Assembly (NCBI GenBank): GCA_964564915.1
Contig: CAZMCU010000042.1
Span: 1-13,952 of the forward strand
Direction: 5' to 3'
From: JAFGBM01 sp964564915
Lineage (GTDB): Bacteria; Actinomycetota; Actinomycetes; Actinomycetales; Demequinaceae
DNA length: 13,952 nt
The position numbers and the translations under genes were made by a program. Position 1 is the stretch's first letter. Each line of letters starts with the position of its first letter. Below, in pieces: positions 13,901 to 13,952 of this stretch. The notes below the pieces were generated by a model. It was not told the DNA's origin. It ran no database searches and saw nothing but the letters and a program-made list of their open reading frames with translations.

Positions 13901-13952
13901 CTACCGGACGTGCTGTGAGAGGAACGCCCGGACGTCGTCCATTTCGTCGTCG
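13901..13952 (-). CDS. C-terminal end of an unidentified minus-strand gene
   Basis: Read on the minus strand from the right edge, an open frame encodes DDEMDDVRAFLSQHVR and stops at TAG (13901-13903). The residues look like the last helix of a soluble protein, and a converging gene would explain the short hairpin-bearing gap after pckG. With only 16 codons visible neither the family nor the reality of the gene can be established. Confidence 0.4.
   Translation of the reverse strand, partial: DDEMDDVRAFLSQHVR

Noticed and set aside
1..13952. CRISPR array, tRNA/rRNA genes, insertion sequence or phage attachment sites
   Set aside because: I looked for spaced direct repeats, cloverleaf patterns, transposase motifs and long terminal inverted repeats and saw none; composition is even across the window.

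Overview
The window is a GC-rich chromosomal segment that looks actinobacterial. The evidence is the GC-biased third codon positions, a GTP-type PEP carboxykinase, two HspR-type (HAIR) operators at an hsp20 gene, several GTG starts, and starts that look leaderless (a TANNNT box 6-7 nt before the start codon). No genus can be named from the sequence. I see no phage genes, insertion sequence, CRISPR array, tRNA or rRNA. It reads as a run of short, mostly metabolic transcription units rather than a mobile island.

Layout. (1) 1-2349, plus: the C-terminal part of a P3A-type H+-ATPase, then 10 bp later a GH130 family glycoside phosphorylase/hydrolase. (2) 2366-3606, minus: a small 4-TM membrane protein (DUF2568/YrdB-like) followed by a DUF1295 membrane protein. 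The convergent ends of units 1 and 2 lie in a 20-bp tandem repeat that supplies both stop codons. (3) 3880-5574, plus: an acyl-CoA synthetase (AMP-binding). (4) 5611-7736, minus: pyroglutamyl peptidase (pcp) with a 4-bp ATGA overlap into a GH51 alpha-L-arabinofuranosidase. (5) 7870-9125, plus: a TetR-family regulator with a perfect 19-nt operator-like palindrome upstream, followed by a 6-TM membrane protein. (6) 9170-9547, plus: a DUF1801 protein. (7) 9557-10136, plus: an Hsp20 gene with two HAIR operators, a textbook promoter and a 5' stem-loop. (8) 10213-11799, minus: an unusual SDR-like protein with an N-terminal four-cysteine cluster, facing hsp20 across a strong shared terminator hairpin. 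(9) 12015-13850, plus: a GTP-type PEP carboxykinase with changed active-site residues. (10) The last codons of a minus-strand gene at the right edge.

How the genes fit together. GH130 and GH51 point to use of manno- and arabino-oligosaccharides inside the cell, as neither has a signal peptide. The acyl-CoA synthetase activates fatty acids, and PEPCK links the TCA cycle to gluconeogenesis. Hsp20 is a stress unit under probable HspR control. The TetR unit is probably self-regulated.

I did not find a clear new multi-gene system. The observations most worth following are the PEPCK whose canonical metal-ligand and P-loop cysteine positions appear replaced, the SDR-like protein lacking the YxxxK tyrosine, three candidate leaderless starts, and the TetR/palindrome/membrane-protein cassette.
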